Positions 22,039-30,444 of a stretch of 64,000 bases of DNA are shown here, one piece after another (within the stretch, counting starts at the first letter, position 1; every line of letters begins with the position of its first letter). Below the pieces are notes generated by a model. That model had not been told where the DNA came from. It ran no database searches and saw only the letters and a program-made list of their open reading frames with translations. The translations under genes were made by a program, and so were the position numbers. Source of the DNA: Actinomadura sp. J1-007 (GTDB lineage Bacteria > Actinomycetota > Actinomycetes > Streptosporangiales > Streptosporangiaceae); assembly GCF_009793335.1 (NCBI RefSeq), contig NZ_WING01000002.1, positions 1,302,001 to 1,366,000 on the forward strand, given 5' to 3'.

Positions 22039-23049
22039 TCAGATCTCGTCGCCGAAGGATGTGCGGCGGTGGGCCTCCAGCGACCTGTCGGTCTCCACGA
22101 TCGCTCCGTACCGGTCGGGCATCTTGTCCGACCGCCAGCCGCCCTGGTTCTTCATCGCGCCGCGGTCCAGCCCGCTGCGCTTCTGCGCGGCGGCCCAGGT
22201 GTGCCGGAACATGTGCGGATGCACGTGCTTGATCCCGGCGGCCTCGGCGCGGCGCTGCAGCATCCGGGTGATGCCGCCCTCGGTCAGTCCGCCGGGCGTC
22301 GGGTAGCGGGGCTCGCGCAGGAAGAACTCCGGGCGCGTGCGGTGCGGGTGCTTGCGGCGGGCCCGCAGGTACCGGTCGAGCGCGGCGGCCGTCTTGGCGC
22401 CGAAGGACACCGACCGCGGCCGGCGGCCCTTGCCCATCACGTACACCGTCTCCAGGTCCATGTCGATGACCGGCACCCGCTGCCCGTCGATCACGTCCGT
22501 GATCATCAGCGTGACCACCTCGTTGATCCGCAGCCCGGTGTCGGCCATCAGCCGGATGATCGCCTCGTCCCGCACTCCGTGGTAGTCCCGTGGGCTGCAG
22601 GTGCGCAGCAGGGCCCGGATCTCTCCCACGTCCAGGATCGGCGGGTGCTCCTCGGGAATGAACGGCCGGCGCATCCCGGTCATCGGGCTGACGGTGACGG
22701 GGATGTCGGGCTGCTCCACCAGCCAGTTGAAGAACACGTGCAGCGCCGACCACCTGCCGTTGACGGTGTTCGGCTTGTAGTGCCGGTGCAGATGCCCGAT
22801 GAACGCCTCAAGGTGGTCGCGGCGGATGTCGGCCTCGTCCCAGACCGGCAGCCGCTCCAACAGCGCGGCCGGGCTCTCCTCGCCGGCCACGGCGTCCTCG
22901 GGCGGATAGCTCAGGAACTCGATCAGCATGGTGATCGCACGGCCGTAGGCGCGCAGGGTTTGGGAGGAGGCGTTGGCCGCCCGCAGCGACCGCAGCCAGG
23001 AGCGCCGCAGTCCTTCCAGGGTCTCGACCATCTCGTCAATCGCGTCCAT
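22039..23049 (-). CDS. int: Tyrosine integrase
   Basis: The 336-residue protein has an N-terminal SAM-like core-binding domain (about residues 5-115) and a C-terminal catalytic domain. Catalytic residues are visible: Arg174 (DTGLRINEVV), His279 and Arg282 in HPHMFRHTW, Trp305 in the position of the usual second His/Trp, and nucleophile Tyr314 (DKMPDRYG). It recombines attP and attB to insert the phage. It is the rightmost phage gene and is followed directly by the junction into a broken cyclase gene. Complete, so the prophage could still be mobile. Confidence 0.92.
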   Translation of the reverse strand: MDAIDEMVETLEGLRRSWLRSLRAANASSQTLRAYGRAITMLIEFLSYPPEDAVAGEESPAALLERLPVWDEADIRRDHLEAFIGHLHRHYKPNTVNGRWSALHVFFNWLVEQPDIPVTVSPMTGMRRPFIPEEHPPILDVGEIRALLRTCSPRDYHGVRDEAIIRLMADTGLRINEVVTLMITDVIDGQRVPVIDMDLETVYVMGKGRRPRSVSFGAKTAAALDRYLRARRKHPHRTRPEFFLREPRYPTPGGLTEGGITRMLQRRAEAAGIKHVHPHMFRHTWAAAQKRSGLDRGAMKNQGGWRSDKMPDRYGAIVETDRSLEAHRRTSFGDEI

Positions 23050-23345
23050 GTGTCACTCCGGGGGACGGCGCGGGGCGGCCGGGAACCGCCGAGCGTTGTG
23101 GCCGGGATACCGGGGACTGGGGCGGGGGCGGGGTGCCCGGTAGTCCGGTTCAAGATCGTTGATTCGGTGGGGTTTCGGGGGATTGCCGCGAAGGGCTTCC
23201 CGCGTCACGGGGCGGATGTTATCGTGACCGCCAACGCTGTAGCCAGGGTGGCTCCATGAGACTCCCTGGATCCCCCAGGTCAAGGGAGCGTGGCTCAGGT
23301 GAATGGGCCCGCGAGTCGGTGCGGATACTGGAATGACATCACGAC
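23050..23345. other. Right prophage junction (attR region)
   Basis: Non-coding phage DNA upstream of int passes into the chromosomal cyclase gene. The conserved cyclase reading becomes recognisable from about 23323 (GYWNDITTGEHVGTH), so the crossover probably lies near 23323-23345, around TACTGGAATGAC. A hairpin-like sequence lies just inside the phage (CTCCC 23262-23266 with GGGAG 23284-23288, and CCTGG/CCAGG within). The exact core cannot be set without the left junction, which is outside the window. No tRNA gene is present. Confidence 0.55.
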
Positions 23346-23922
23346 GGGCGAGCACGTCGGCACGCACTTCGACGCGCCGGTGCACTGGGCGACCGGCCGC
23401 GACGGGGAGGACGTCTCGCAGGTCGCGCCGCGCCGCCTCGTCGCGCCCGCCGTCGTGCTGGACGCGTCCGCGCGGGCGGCGGCCGACCCCGACTTCCTGC
23501 TGGAGATCGACCACGTGCGGGAGTGGGAGAAGGCGCACGGCCCGCTGCCCGACGGCGGCTGGCTCCTCTACCGCACCGGCTGGGACGCCCGTTCCGGCGG
23601 TCAGGAGGAGTTCCTCAACGCCGACGAGGACGGCCCGCACACGCCGGGCATCTCCGCGAGCTGCGCCCGCTGGCTCGCCGAGGAGACGCCGCTGCTCGGC
23701 CTCGGCGTCGAGACGGTCGGCACCGACGCGGGCGCGGCGCACTCGTTCGACCCGCCGTTCCCGTGCCACTCCTACTTCCTCGGCGCGGGCAAGTACGGCC
23801 TCACCCAGCTCCAGAACCTGGAGCGGCTCCCGGCGCGCGGCGCGGTCCTCGTCGCGTCGCCGCTGCCGATCGTCGGCGGCTCGGGCAGTCCCGCCCGCGT
23901 CCTCGCCCTGGTCGAACGGTGA
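23290..23922 (+). pseudogene. Cyclase-family hydrolase, 5' end removed by prophage insertion
   Basis: The 3' part of a cyclase/kynurenine-formamidase-like gene. The metal-binding signature is intact, 'HVGTHFDAPVHW' near the start, and later 'GVETVGTDAG' and 'CHSYFLGAGKYGLTQLQNL' match the family. Full proteins carry roughly 50-70 more residues before this signature; here the preceding codons (from GTG 23290) are phage DNA. The missing part presumably lies at the left end of the prophage. Its TGA overlaps the next reading frame, so it was once coupled with the TPP enzyme gene. Confidence 0.78.
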
Positions 23923-23969
23923 GCGCGGTGGACGCCGGAGGCGGGGAAGGCGCGGGCCGGGGGAGCGCG

Positions 23970-25682
23970 GTGAACGTCGCGGAGGCCGTCGGCACGGCCC
24001 TGGCCCGGCTCGGCGCCGACACCGTGTTCGGGGTGGTCGGCAGCGGCAACTTCCACGTCACCAACGCGCTCGTCGCGGCGGGCGCCCGGTTCGTCGCGGC
24101 CCGGCACGAGGGCGGCGCGGCGACGATGGCCGACGCGTACGCGCGGGTGAGCGGCGGCCTCGGCGTGCTGTCGGTGCACCAGGGGCCGGGGCTCACCAAC
24201 GCCCTCACCGGGATCACCGAGGCCGCCAAGAGCCGCACCCCGCTGCTGGTGCTCGCCGGGGAGGTCGCCGCCGCCGCGGTCCGGTCCAACTTCCGGGTCG
24301 ACCAGGCCGCGCTCGCCGCCGCCGTGGGCGCCGTCCCCGAGCGGATCCACTCCCCGGAGACGGCCCTCGCCGACGTCGCGCGCGCCTGCCGCACCGCCGT
24401 CGCCGAGCGCCGCACCGTGCTGCTCGGCCTGCCGCTGGACGTGCAGGCCGCCGAGCACGCGGGCGCGGCGGTGCCCGCCCGCGACCGCGCGCTGCGGCCC
24501 CCGCCCGTTCCGCCGCCCGGTCCCGCGCCCGCGCGGATGTCGGTGCCGCTGCTGCCCGACCCGTCGCCCACGGCCGTCGCCCGGTTCGCCGACGCGCTCG
24601 CCGCCGCGCGACGGCCCGTGTTCGTCGCCGGGCGCGGGGCGCGCCTCGCCGGGGCCCGCGAGCCCCTGCGCGCCCTCGCCGAACGGTGCGGCGCGCTGCT
24701 CGCGACGTCCGCCGTGGCGCGCGGGCTGTTCGCGGGCGACCCGTTCGACCTGGACGTCAGCGGCGGGTTCGCCACGCCCACCGCCGCCGAGCTGATCGCC
24801 GGCGCGGACCTGCTCGTCGGGTGGGGCTGCTCGCTCAACATGTGGACGCTGCGGCACGGCAACCTCGTCGCGAAGGACGCGACGGTCGTCCAGGTGGACG
24901 TGGACGCCCGCGCGCTCGGCGCGCACCATCCGGTCGACCTCAGCCTGATCGGCGACGCGGCGTCCACCGCGCACGCCGTCGAGGCCGAGCTGGCGTCCCG
25001 GGGCCACGCGGCCACGGGCCTGCGGACGCCGGAGGTCGCGGCCCGCCTCGCCGCCCGGCGGCGCTGGCGCGACCACCCCTACGACGAGCACCCCGACGCG
25101 GCGGACGGCACGCGGATCGACCCGCGCACCCTCACGATCGCGCTCGACGACCTGCTCCCGCGCGAACGGACCGTCGCCGTCGACTCGGGCAACTTCATGG
25201 GCTACCCCGCCATGTTCCTCGACGTGCCCGACGCGGACGGGCTGGTGTTCACCCAGGCGTTCCAGTCGGTCGGGCTCGGCCTCGCCACCGCGATCGGCGC
25301 CGCCGTCGCCCGCCCGGACCGGCTGACGGTCGCGGCGCTCGGCGACGGCGGGGCGCTGATGGGCGCGGCCGAGCTGGAGACCGCCGTCCGCCTGGGCCTC
25401 GGCCTGCTCGTCGTGGTGTACGACGACGAGGCGTACGGCGCGGAGGTCCACCACTTCGGGCCGGACGGGCACCCGCTCGACGCCGTCCGGTTCCCCGCCG
25501 CCGACCTCGCCGCGATCGGCCGGGGGTACGGCTGCGAGGCCGTCACGGTGCGGTCCCCCGACGACCTCGCGGCCGTCGGGGCGTGGCTCGCCGGGCCCCG
25601 CGACCGGCCGCTGGTCGTACACGCCAAGGTCTCCCGCGACCGTCCCGCCTGGTGGCTGGAGGAGGCGTTCCGCGGCCACTGA
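23970..25682 (+). CDS. TPP-dependent acetolactate synthase-like enzyme
   Basis: GTG 23970 follows GGGGAG; an upstream GTG (23919) overlapping the cyclase stop is possible. The product, about 570 residues, has three TPP-family domains: N-terminal pyrimidine-binding ('VFGVVGSGNFHVTNAL', 'ARHEGGAATMADAYAR' with catalytic Glu), a central domain ('RPVFVAGRGARLAGAREPL'), and the C-terminal pyrophosphate-binding domain ('VAALGDGGALMGAAELETA'). It decarboxylates or ligates 2-oxoacids; substrate unknown. Pairing with a cyclase-family hydrolase suggests catabolism of an aromatic or cyclic amide compound. Complete and not affected by the insertion, though it may have lost its promoter. Confidence 0.82.
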   Translation: MNVAEAVGTALARLGADTVFGVVGSGNFHVTNALVAAGARFVAARHEGGAATMADAYARVSGGLGVLSVHQGPGLTNALTGITEAAKSRTPLLVLAGEVAAAAVRSNFRVDQAALAAAVGAVPERIHSPETALADVARACRTAVAERRTVLLGLPLDVQAAEHAGAAVPARDRALRPPPVPPPGPAPARMSVPLLPDPSPTAVARFADALAAARRPVFVAGRGARLAGAREPLRALAERCGALLATSAVARGLFAGDPFDLDVSGGFATPTAAELIAGADLLVGWGCSLNMWTLRHGNLVAKDATVVQVDVDARALGAHHPVDLSLIGDAASTAHAVEAELASRGHAATGLRTPEVAARLAARRRWRDHPYDEHPDAADGTRIDPRTLTIALDDLLPRERTVAVDSGNFMGYPAMFLDVPDADGLVFTQAFQSVGLGLATAIGAAVARPDRLTVAALGDGGALMGAAELETAVRLGLGLLVVVYDDEAYGAEVHHFGPDGHPLDAVRFPAADLAAIGRGYGCEAVTVRSPDDLAAVGAWLAGPRDRPLVVHAKVSRDRPAWWLEEAFRGH

Positions 25683-25769
25683 CGGCGGGCACCGAGGGCG
25701 ACGGCGCGGGACGGTTCTTCGGCCGGGCCCGACACCCGCCCGGCCTGCGCGCGGTGCCCTCGACGAGGA

Positions 25770-26668
25770 TCAGCCGGCAGGGACGGGGGCCAGGCGGTAG
25801 CCGTTCCCGTGCTGTACCACTCGCCCGGCCGTGGGCGGCGGGAAGTGCGTGCCCAGGACGAGGGCGCCGGTGCCCGCGAGCGAGGCGAACAGCCGGCGCC
25901 GGGTGGCCTCGGACTGCTCGGGGTCGATGTCGACGCAGGCGCCGATGGCGGGGTGAGCGAGCTGGACTGGGTGGTGGACGCAGTCGCCCGTGATGAGCGC
26001 CGTCTCGCCGCCGCTGGTCAACTCGACGGCGACGTGGCCGGGCGTGTGGCCGGGCGTGGGCAGCAGCCGCAGTCCCGGCATGATCTCGGCGCCTTCGGCG
26101 GGGACGTCGATGAGGTCGAGCAGGCCCGCCCGCTCGACGGGGACCACGGAGTCGTCGAACATGCCTCGGCGCGGCTCGTCCATGTCGTAGTCGGCCCAGA
26201 ACTCCCGCTCGGTGCGGGACGTCACGTGGCGGGCGTTGCGGAAGGTGGGCGCCCATGCCCCGTTCACCTCCCGCGTGTTCCACCCGACGTGGTCGGTGTG
26301 CAGGTGGGTGAGGAGGACGAGGTCGACGGAGTCGGGCGGGAAACCGGCCGCGTCCAGGTTGTCCAGGTAGCCGGTGCTGAGGTCGTGCCAGGCCGGGTTG
26401 GCGCGCGTCTTGCCGTTGCCGATCGCGGTGTCGACGAGGACCCGCACGCCGTCCTTCTCGAACGCGAAGCTGTGGCTGTGCAGGAGCGGGACGCCGTCCG
26501 CGTCGGCGAAGCCCGGGCGCAGCCACTCCTCCCGTCCCACCACGTCCGGGTGGCGCCGGGCAGCAGCCAGGAGCCGGTCGCCGGGGGCAGGAGCACCTCG
26601 TCGACGCGGTGGACGGTGACGTCGCCCACCGTCCAGGAGGGGGCGGTGGTGTTCGAGGCGGTGCGCAT
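25770..26668 (-). CDS. MBL-fold hydrolase with an apparent 1-nt frameshift
   Basis: The N-terminus (MRTASNTTAPSWTVGDVTV) reads in one frame to about 26550 and the rest, 'EEWLRPGFADADG' onward, in another. One extra C in the CCC run (GGG on the plus strand at 26548-26550) joins them into a normal protein of about 299 residues. The metal site is clear: HLHTDHVGW (HxHxDH), later 'TPGHTPGHVAVEL' and 'ITGDCVHHPVQL'. This is the lactonase/hydrolase branch of the superfamily. Two TetR operators lie upstream. No signal peptide seen. Either a sequencing error or a recent pseudogene. Confidence 0.75.
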
Positions 26669-26860
26669 GTCGTGCCGCTCCTTTGCTGATCGTGTGCGTG
26701 GTGTCCGGTCCGCTCATGCGTGCGCGCCGGCCGCGCGGTGGGCCCGGGCGCGGCCGGTGAGAGGGGACCCGGACGGCCGGAACGCCGATCCGGGCGCGGT
26801 GCGAACGCGCGGCGTGGGACCCGGCGTGGGGCCCGGCGCGGGACATGAAGCTCCTCTCGC

Positions 26861-26883
26861 TTAACGCAATCCGTTTGCGTTAA
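26861..26883. promoter_or_regulatory. TetR operator 1
   Basis: Near-perfect palindrome TTAACGCAA-N5-TTGCGTTAA (centre TCCGT), just upstream of the MBL gene. The same 23-bp pattern recurs at 26907-26929 and before tetR itself (28630-28652). Most likely bound by the TetR protein encoded at 28662-29225. Confidence 0.78.
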
Positions 26884-26906
26884 TTCACCGTAGGTCGTAC
26901 CGTCCA

Positions 26907-26929
26907 TAAACGCAAACGGTTAGCGTTAA
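26907..26929. promoter_or_regulatory. TetR operator 2
   Basis: TAAACGCAAACGG then TTAGCGTTAA; reverse complement of operator 1 with three differences over 23 bp. It is 46 bp from operator 1, centre to centre, and upstream of the small protein/amidase operon. Control of both divergent promoters by one repressor is the simplest reading. Confidence 0.75.
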
Positions 26930-27004
26930 GTGCGCCGGCCCGGCACGCCGCGCTCCGGCGGCGGCACGGCCGGGTCCCTCCAACCGACACCCGAAGGGAC
27001 GTCC

Positions 27005-27220
27005 ATGTCCGCTGCCGAACTCACGCCTCCGGAGGCCGCCCGCCTGGCCGCCCGCGCGGGCCTGCCGCTCGACGAGGTCCGCCACGCGGGAGTGGCGGCC
27101 ACCGCCGACCACATCCATTCCGTCGTGTCCGTCCTCCGGGAACTGGACTTCGGCGACACCCCGCCCGCCTTCGCCTTCCGCGCGGCGGACGGCGCGGGGA
27201 AGACAGCACACGGAAGGTGA
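27005..27220 (+). CDS. Small GatC/AtzG-like amidase partner
   Basis: ATG 27005 follows GAAGGGA. The 71-residue product is mainly helical with the pattern of GatC/AtzG-type small subunits: an N-terminal helix-rich part, 'TADHIHSVVSVLRELDFGD', then a Pro-rich extended end 'TPPAFAFRA'. Such subunits wrap amidase-signature enzymes and aid folding or activity (AtzG with AtzE). The amidase gene begins 6 bp later, in line with a two-subunit enzyme. Subunit role inferred from size and position. Confidence 0.6.
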   Translation: MSAAELTPPEAARLAARAGLPLDEVRHAGVAATADHIHSVVSVLRELDFGDTPPAFAFRAADGAGKTAHGR

Positions 27221-27226
27221 ACACCG

Positions 27227-28608
27227 ATGCGTCCGTCTGACCTGACTCTCGCCGAAGCCTCGGCCGCGATCCGGGAACGCCGCGTCTCCCCCGTGGAGCT
27301 GGTCGACTCCGTCCTCGACCGCATCGACCAGGTGGAGCCCCGCCTCGGCGCCTACACGGCGGTCTGGGCGGACCGGGCGCGCCGGGCGGCCCGCGACGCC
27401 GAACGCGAGATCGCCGCCGGCCGGGTCCGCGGCGCGCTGCACGGCGTCCCGGTGGGCCTGAAGGACCTCATCGACGTCGCCGGTACGGCCACCACCGCGA
27501 GTTCCAAGGTGCGCACCGACCACCGCGCCGGTTCGAACAGCGCCGTGGCCGCCCGGCTGGCGGCGGCCGGGGCGGTCCTCATCGGCAAGACCCACACGCA
27601 CGAGTTCGCCTACGGCCTGACGACGCCGCAGACCCGCAACGCCTGGGACCGGGGGCGCGTCGCCGGCGGTTCCAGCGGCGGCTCCGCCGTCGCCGTCGCC
27701 GCGGGCGCCGCCACGTTCGCGCTCGGCACCGACACCGGCGGCTCGGTCCGCGTGCCCGCCTCGCTCAACGGGGTGGTCGGCCTCAAGCCCACCTACGGCC
27801 TCGTCCCGCGCCACGGCGTCACGTCGCTGTCCTGGTCGCTGGACCACGTCGGCACGATCACGCGCACGGTCGAGGACGCCTCGCTCGTCCTGCCCGTCCT
27901 GGCCGGGCACGACCCCGGGACCCGGCGTCCCGGCCCGGCCGCCCTCGGCCGGGCGCGGCGGCCGACCTGTCCGGGCTGCGCGTCGGTGTGCCCCGCAACC
28001 ACTACTTCGAACACGTCGATCCGGTCGTGGAGGCCGCGGTCCGCACGGCCATCGACCGGCTCGCGGACCTCGGCGCGCGCCTCGTCGAGGTCGAGATCCC
28101 GATGGCCCGCTACGTCCAGGCCGTCCAGTGGGGCCTGATGGTCCCCGAGGCCACCGCGTACCACGAGCGCACCCTGCGGGCCGCGCCGGACCTGTACGGG
28201 GCGGACGTCCGCGCGCTGCTCGAAGCCGGTGAGCTGATGTCCGCCGGGGACTACCTGCGCGCCCAGCGGGCCCGGACCCTGATGCGGGAGTCCTGGTCGC
28301 GCCTGCTCGCCGAGGTCGACGCGATCGCCGCCCCGGCGGTCCCGGTGGCCGCGGTGCCGGCCGGGCAGGAGACGGTCACCTGGCCCGACGGCACGGTGGA
28401 GAGCGTCTCCGACGCCTACGTCCGGCTGTCCGCCCCCGCCAACATCACCGGTGTCCCGGCGCTGTCCGTCCCGGTCGGCCACGACGCGGAGGGCATGCCG
28501 ATCGGCATGCAACTGCTCGGCCGCCCCCTCGCCGAGGACCTGCTCCTGCGGGTCGGGCACGCCTACGAGCTGATCCGTCCGGCCCACGGACTCGCCCCGG
28601 TGGCGTGA
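27227..28608 (+). CDS. Amidase-signature hydrolase with an apparent 1-nt frameshift
   Basis: The first part (MRPSDLTLAEASAAIRE) carries the Ser-cisSer-Lys machinery: 'VPVGLKDLIDVAG' with Lys, 'AGGSSGGSAVAVAAG' with the cis-Ser, and 'LGTDTGGSVRVPASL' with the nucleophile Ser. The second part, 'LRVGVPRNHYFEHVDPVV' onward, is in another frame. One extra G in GGG at 27917-27919 restores one protein of about 460 residues, normal for the family. It would hydrolyse an amide bond; substrate unknown. In an operon with the small GatC/AtzG-like subunit, under TetR operators. Confidence 0.75.
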
Positions 28609-28629
28609 GCCGTGCGGCCGGCCCCGCTT

Positions 28630-28652
28630 CTAAGGCAATCCCTTTGCTTTAA
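28630..28652. promoter_or_regulatory. TetR operator 3 (autoregulatory)
   Basis: TAAGGCAATCCCTTTGCTTTAA, matching operator 1 at 19 of 23 positions, 9 bp before the tetR start. The base changes keep the dyad. Suggests that the regulator controls its own gene. Confidence 0.72.
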
Positions 28653-28661
28653 GATGGCGGC

Positions 28662-29225
28662 ATGAGCCGTAGACCGATGGTGCGCCCGGGCGGGCGCAGT
28701 GCCCGGGTCCAGAGGTCGGTGCACGAGGCGGTACGCGACCTGACCGCGGAGTCGGGCCGGGACGCCCTGACCGTCCCGCTCATCGCGGCACGGGCCGGAG
28801 TCACCCCGTCCACGATCTACCGGCGGTGGGGCGACCTCCAGGAACTGCTGTCGGACGTCGCCGTCGAACGGCTCCGCCCCGAGGCCCCTCCGGAGGACCG
28901 GGGCTCCCTGGCCGACGACCTGACGTCCTGGGCCGAGCTCTTCCTCGACGAGATGGCCTCGCCCGCGGGCCGCGCGTACATCCGCGACGCCCTGCTCGGC
29001 GACCCGGACGGCAGCAACGCCGGACAGTGCTCCGCCTACGCCGCCGAGCAGATCGACGCCGTCCTCTCCCGCGCCGCCGACCGCGGGGAGAAGACGCCCG
29101 AGGTTGAGATGGTCATCGACCGCGTCGTCTCGCCCATCATGTACCGCATCCTCTTCCGCCCCACAGGGCTCGACGCCGCCTACGCGCGCCGCCTCACCGC
29201 GGAGGTCCTCGACGACGGCCGGTGA
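28662..29225 (+). CDS. TetR-family repressor
   Basis: The 187-residue protein has an N-terminal HTH typical of TetR: 'LTVPLIAARAGVTPSTIYRR' then 'WGDLQELLSDVAVERL'. The C-terminal ligand-binding region is all helical ('ELFLDEMASPAGRAYIRDAL'). Three matching operators (two between the MBL gene and the amidase operon, one before itself) define its likely regulon. The inducer may be a substrate or product of the amidase/MBL hydrolase pair. Confidence 0.85.
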   Translation: MSRRPMVRPGGRSARVQRSVHEAVRDLTAESGRDALTVPLIAARAGVTPSTIYRRWGDLQELLSDVAVERLRPEAPPEDRGSLADDLTSWAELFLDEMASPAGRAYIRDALLGDPDGSNAGQCSAYAAEQIDAVLSRAADRGEKTPEVEMVIDRVVSPIMYRILFRPTGLDAAYARRLTAEVLDDGR

Positions 29226-29505
29226 CGTCCGTCCCGGACTGCTCGGCTCCTCCCACCGCGTGCGGCGGCGCGGCAGCCGGGCGGCGAACACGTACGCCGG
29301 CAGGAACCGCCCGGCCGGGCCGCAGCGCGACCGACGCGATGCCCGTCGCCATCACGGCGGCCGCCCGCCGCTGGGGTGAGCCGCCCGCCCGTCACCGGAT
29401 CCATGCCCGGGATCATCGACGGCGCCCGCGGCCCCGCGCCGTCCGGACGCGCGCGCCGTGCCGACGCTTCGCCGGGCGCGGGCGGAGATTGTCGGCGTTC
29501 TGAGG
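29226..29505. other. Gap between tetR and glpF
   Basis: No gene recognised in these 280 bp. There are only GC-rich chance frames. The glpF promoter begins at 29506. Confidence 0.4.
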
Positions 29506-29534
29506 TTGACCGGCCGGTAACCGCTCCTTACGTT
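29506..29534 (+). promoter_or_regulatory. glpF promoter
   Basis: TTGACC (29506-29511), 17-bp spacer, TACGTT (29529-29534): a near-consensus housekeeping promoter. It is 42 bp upstream of the glpF ATG, with a palindrome between. Confidence 0.65.
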
Positions 29535-29543
29535 CGCGGCAGA

Positions 29544-29559
29544 TGTGGCACGCGCCACA
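29544..29559. promoter_or_regulatory. Putative operator of the glycerol operon
   Basis: Perfect inverted repeat TGTGGC-ACGC-GCCACA between the glpF promoter and its ribosome site. The place is right for a repressor that blocks transcription, perhaps a glycerol-responsive IclR (GylR-like) or DeoR regulator; none is encoded in the window. Confidence 0.5.
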
Positions 29560-29575
29560 GCGCCGAGGAGGAGAG

Positions 29576-30400
29576 ATGGCCGAACGGCTGAGACCCCCGG
29601 AACTCGTCAGGGAGATGGCCGCGGAGTTCGCGGGCACGATGATCCTCATCCTGTTCGGGGTGGGGGTGGTCGCCCAGGTCGCGGCGGGCGGCATCGGCGA
29701 CCACGACAGCATCGCCTGGGCCTGGGGCATCGGCGTCGCCCTCGGCGTGTACGTCTCGGCACGGATCAGCGGCGGCCACATCAACCCCGCCGTCACGTTC
29801 GCGCTCGCGGTGTTCAGGGGCTTCCCGTGGCGCAAGGTCGGGCCGTTCTGGCTCGCGCAGACCGCCGGCGCGTTCGCCGCCGCGCTGATCGTCCGGTGGA
29901 ACTACACCGAGGTGCTCGCGAAGGCCGATCCCGGCCACACCATCAAGACCCAGGGCGTGTTCTCGACGCTGCCCGGGAACGGAACGCTCCCGGTGAGCAC
30001 CTGGGGCGCGCTGCGCGACCAGGTCATCGGCACCGCGATCCTGCTGTTCATCGTGCTGGCCCTCACCGACCTGCGCAACGCGCCGCCGCTGGCGAACCTC
30101 ACCCCGGTCGTCATCGGCCTGCTCGTCGTCGCGATCGGGATGGCGTGGGGCACCGACGCCGGGTACGCGATCAACCCGGCGCGCGACTTCGGCCCGCGCC
30201 TCGCGCAGTTCATCACCGGGTACGGAGGGGCCTGGCGCGACCAGAACGGCGACCTGTACTTCTGGGTGCCGATCATCGGCCCGCTCGTCGGCGGCGTGGT
30301 CGGCGCGGGCCTCTACCTCGGGCTCATCGGCCGTAACATCCCCGAGGTGGACCGCGAGGCCGAGGCGGCCGGACGCAAGCCCGAGTACGACGTGTCCTGA
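29576..30400 (+). CDS. glpF: Glycerol uptake facilitator (MIP/aquaglyceroporin)
   Basis: ATG 29576 follows GAGGAGGAGAG. The 274-residue membrane protein has six helices and two NPA half-helices: 'SGGHINPAVTF' near residue 65 and 'GYAINPARDFGPRL' near residue 205. The Asp after NPAR marks the glycerol-conducting subgroup. It lets glycerol diffuse in, where the glycerol kinase next door traps it. glpK follows 44 bp later, so they form an operon. Regulated by the promoter and palindrome upstream. Confidence 0.9.
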   Translation: MAERLRPPELVREMAAEFAGTMILILFGVGVVAQVAAGGIGDHDSIAWAWGIGVALGVYVSARISGGHINPAVTFALAVFRGFPWRKVGPFWLAQTAGAFAAALIVRWNYTEVLAKADPGHTIKTQGVFSTLPGNGTLPVSTWGALRDQVIGTAILLFIVLALTDLRNAPPLANLTPVVIGLLVVAIGMAWGTDAGYAINPARDFGPRLAQFITGYGGAWRDQNGDLYFWVPIIGPLVGGVVGAGLYLGLIGRNIPEVDREAEAAGRKPEYDVS

Positions 30401-30444
30401 CTCCCGGACGTGTCCCCGACCCCCCAGCGTAAGGAGTGAGCGGC

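Noticed and set aside
21997..23259. 420-codon plus-strand frame opposite the integrase
   Set aside because: No motifs, shadow composition; the minus-strand integrase has all catalytic residues.
23050..23345. tRNA gene as phage attachment site
   Set aside because: No cloverleaf or tRNA-like 3' end seen at the junction. The broken cyclase gene explains the site.
23290..23970. Intact cyclase starting at GTG 23290
   Set aside because: The first eleven or so residues do not match the family, and the 50-70 residues normally before the HxGTHxD motif are absent.
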